Below, piece after piece: positions 15,136 to 15,797 of a stretch of DNA of 15,797 bases. A program made the position numbers and the translations under genes. The notes beneath the pieces are model-generated. The model made no database searches and was not told the origin of the DNA. It saw only the letters and a program-made list of their open reading frames with translations. Source of the DNA: Gemmatimonadota bacterium (GTDB lineage Bacteria; Gemmatimonadota; Gemmatimonadetes; Longimicrobiales; Gaopeijiaceae); contig PCCM01000041.1 in NCBI GenBank assembly GCA_002731735.1, positions 1 through 15,797 of the forward strand, written 5' to 3'. Numbering within the stretch: position 1 is the first letter of the stretch; the number at the start of each line of letters is the position of its first letter.

Positions 15136-15797
15136 GTGCCGAGTCATCTACAGCCAGGGTCCGATGGGAGGCCCGATCGGGCGATCGACCACGTGGCTGA
15201 CCGCTGGCGTCGTGGTCGAACATGGGAGCCCGCGCTCGACGACGTGATAGACGTTTGGCGCTTCAATCTCGAGGTCGAGGACGGCGATTGGGCAATCCTG
15301 GCTCCCGAAGAAACCCAGACCGCCAATCGAATTGTTGTTGAAGAGAAGCGGGATCGAAAGGCCTCCGCACGGGCTCATCTGCGCCGAATACTCGCTCGTT
15401 ACCTGGGGACGCCCCCACAAGACGTGCAGTTCACCTACGGAGAGCACGGAAAACCGATGCTCGCCGAGCACGACGATCCCTGTTTCAATCTGTCTCACTC
15501 GGAATCTCAGGGGCTCGCCGCCGTGTCCCGGGGAACCCGCATCGGAGTCGACCTTGAGTTCACTCGGGAAGGCAGAAGATTCACTGAGATCGCGGAGCGC
15601 TTCTTTTCACAAGCCGAGAGTGCCGCACTCCGGGCACTCCCGCCCGAGGCCCGCCCCGGCGCGTTCTACCGAGCTTGGACTCGGAAGGAGGCCTACCTGA
15701 AGGCCTGGGGAACGGGACTGAGCTTCGCCTCGAATCGCTTTACCCTCGACTATGTCGGAGAGGGTCCAGGCAACCTCTTGGCCACAGAGATGCCGGA
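15136..15797 (+). CDS. Sfp-type 4'-phosphopantetheinyl transferase (PfaE-like); 3' partial
   Basis: This enzyme moves the phosphopantetheine arm of CoA to the active Ser of carrier proteins; here the natural targets are the PfaA ACPs. The frame starts at GTG 15136, 5 bases after GGAGG, and stays open to the window end (220 residues seen). Sfp-family motifs are in order: VWRFNLE near residue 40, GKPML then CFNLSHS with His121, IGVDLE with Mg-binding Asp139 and Glu141, and the long signature WTRKEAYLKAWGTGL with Lys184, Glu185 and Lys189. A length of about 220-250 residues is normal for the family, so only a short C-terminal piece is missing. An N-terminal stretch of about 35 residues precedes the first motif; a later GTG near 15244 is a less likely start. 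It lies in the same direction 27 bases after oleD and probably belongs to the same transcript. PfaE is the equivalent in marine PUFA clusters. Confidence 0.92.
   Translation, partial: MPSHLQPGSDGRPDRAIDHVADRWRRGRTWEPALDDVIDVWRFNLEVEDGDWAILAPEETQTANRIVVEEKRDRKASARAHLRRILARYLGTPPQDVQFTYGEHGKPMLAEHDDPCFNLSHSESQGLAAVSRGTRIGVDLEFTREGRRFTEIAERFFSQAESAALRALPPEARPGAFYRAWTRKEAYLKAWGTGLSFASNRFTLDYVGEGPGNLLATEMP

Noticed and set aside
15332..15700. Separate 122-codon plus-strand gene near the window end
   Set aside because: It is in another frame inside the phosphopantetheinyl transferase, whose motifs are complete in frame with GTG 15136.

Overview
The window holds one continuous, G+C-rich, all-plus-strand bacterial gene cluster with no intergenic gap over about 30 bases. 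Shine-Dalgarno-like sites, GTG/TTG starts and 4-base start/stop overlaps fit a compact bacterial operon. The multidomain layout resembles myxobacterial-type polyunsaturated fatty acid (PUFA) synthases, but the host phylum cannot be fixed from sequence alone. The four ole genes are separate, unlike the oleB-oleC fusion known from some actinobacteria.

Layout. (1) 3-3437 is the 3' part of a pfaA-type PUFA synthase gene: linker, two tandem acyl carrier proteins, ketoreductase and polyketide-type dehydratase. Its ketosynthase and malonyltransferase should lie upstream. (2) 3443-10267 is a giant pfaC-type gene: ketosynthase, chain-length factor, a fused acyltransferase (the role PfaB has elsewhere) and two FabA-type double-hotdog dehydratases. 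(3) 10264-15108 is a complete oleABCD set: thiolase-like head-to-head condensing enzyme, alpha/beta-hydrolase beta-lactone decarboxylase, AMP-dependent beta-lactone synthetase and NAD(P)H-dependent 2-alkyl-3-ketoacid reductase. (4) From 15136 a Sfp-type phosphopantetheinyl transferase gene runs off the window end.

Proposed logic. The phosphopantetheinyl transferase activates the PfaA carrier proteins. PfaA and PfaC build a methylene-interrupted or otherwise polyunsaturated acyl chain. OleA condenses two chains head to head, OleD reduces the 2-alkyl-3-ketoacid, OleC closes the beta-lactone and OleB removes CO2 to leave a long internal olefin. In Shewanella the polyunsaturated hydrocarbon hentriacontanonaene is known to need both Pfa and Ole enzymes, but as I recall from separate loci. 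Here the two modules are in one apparently translationally coupled operon, and the PfaC protein ends without the acyltransferase (AGPAT) domain that myxobacterial Pfa3 proteins use to pass the chain to a phospholipid precursor. The window therefore looks like a dedicated pathway for long-chain polyunsaturated hydrocarbons. No enoyl reductase (PfaD), transporter or regulator is visible inside the window. The product is inferred, not shown.
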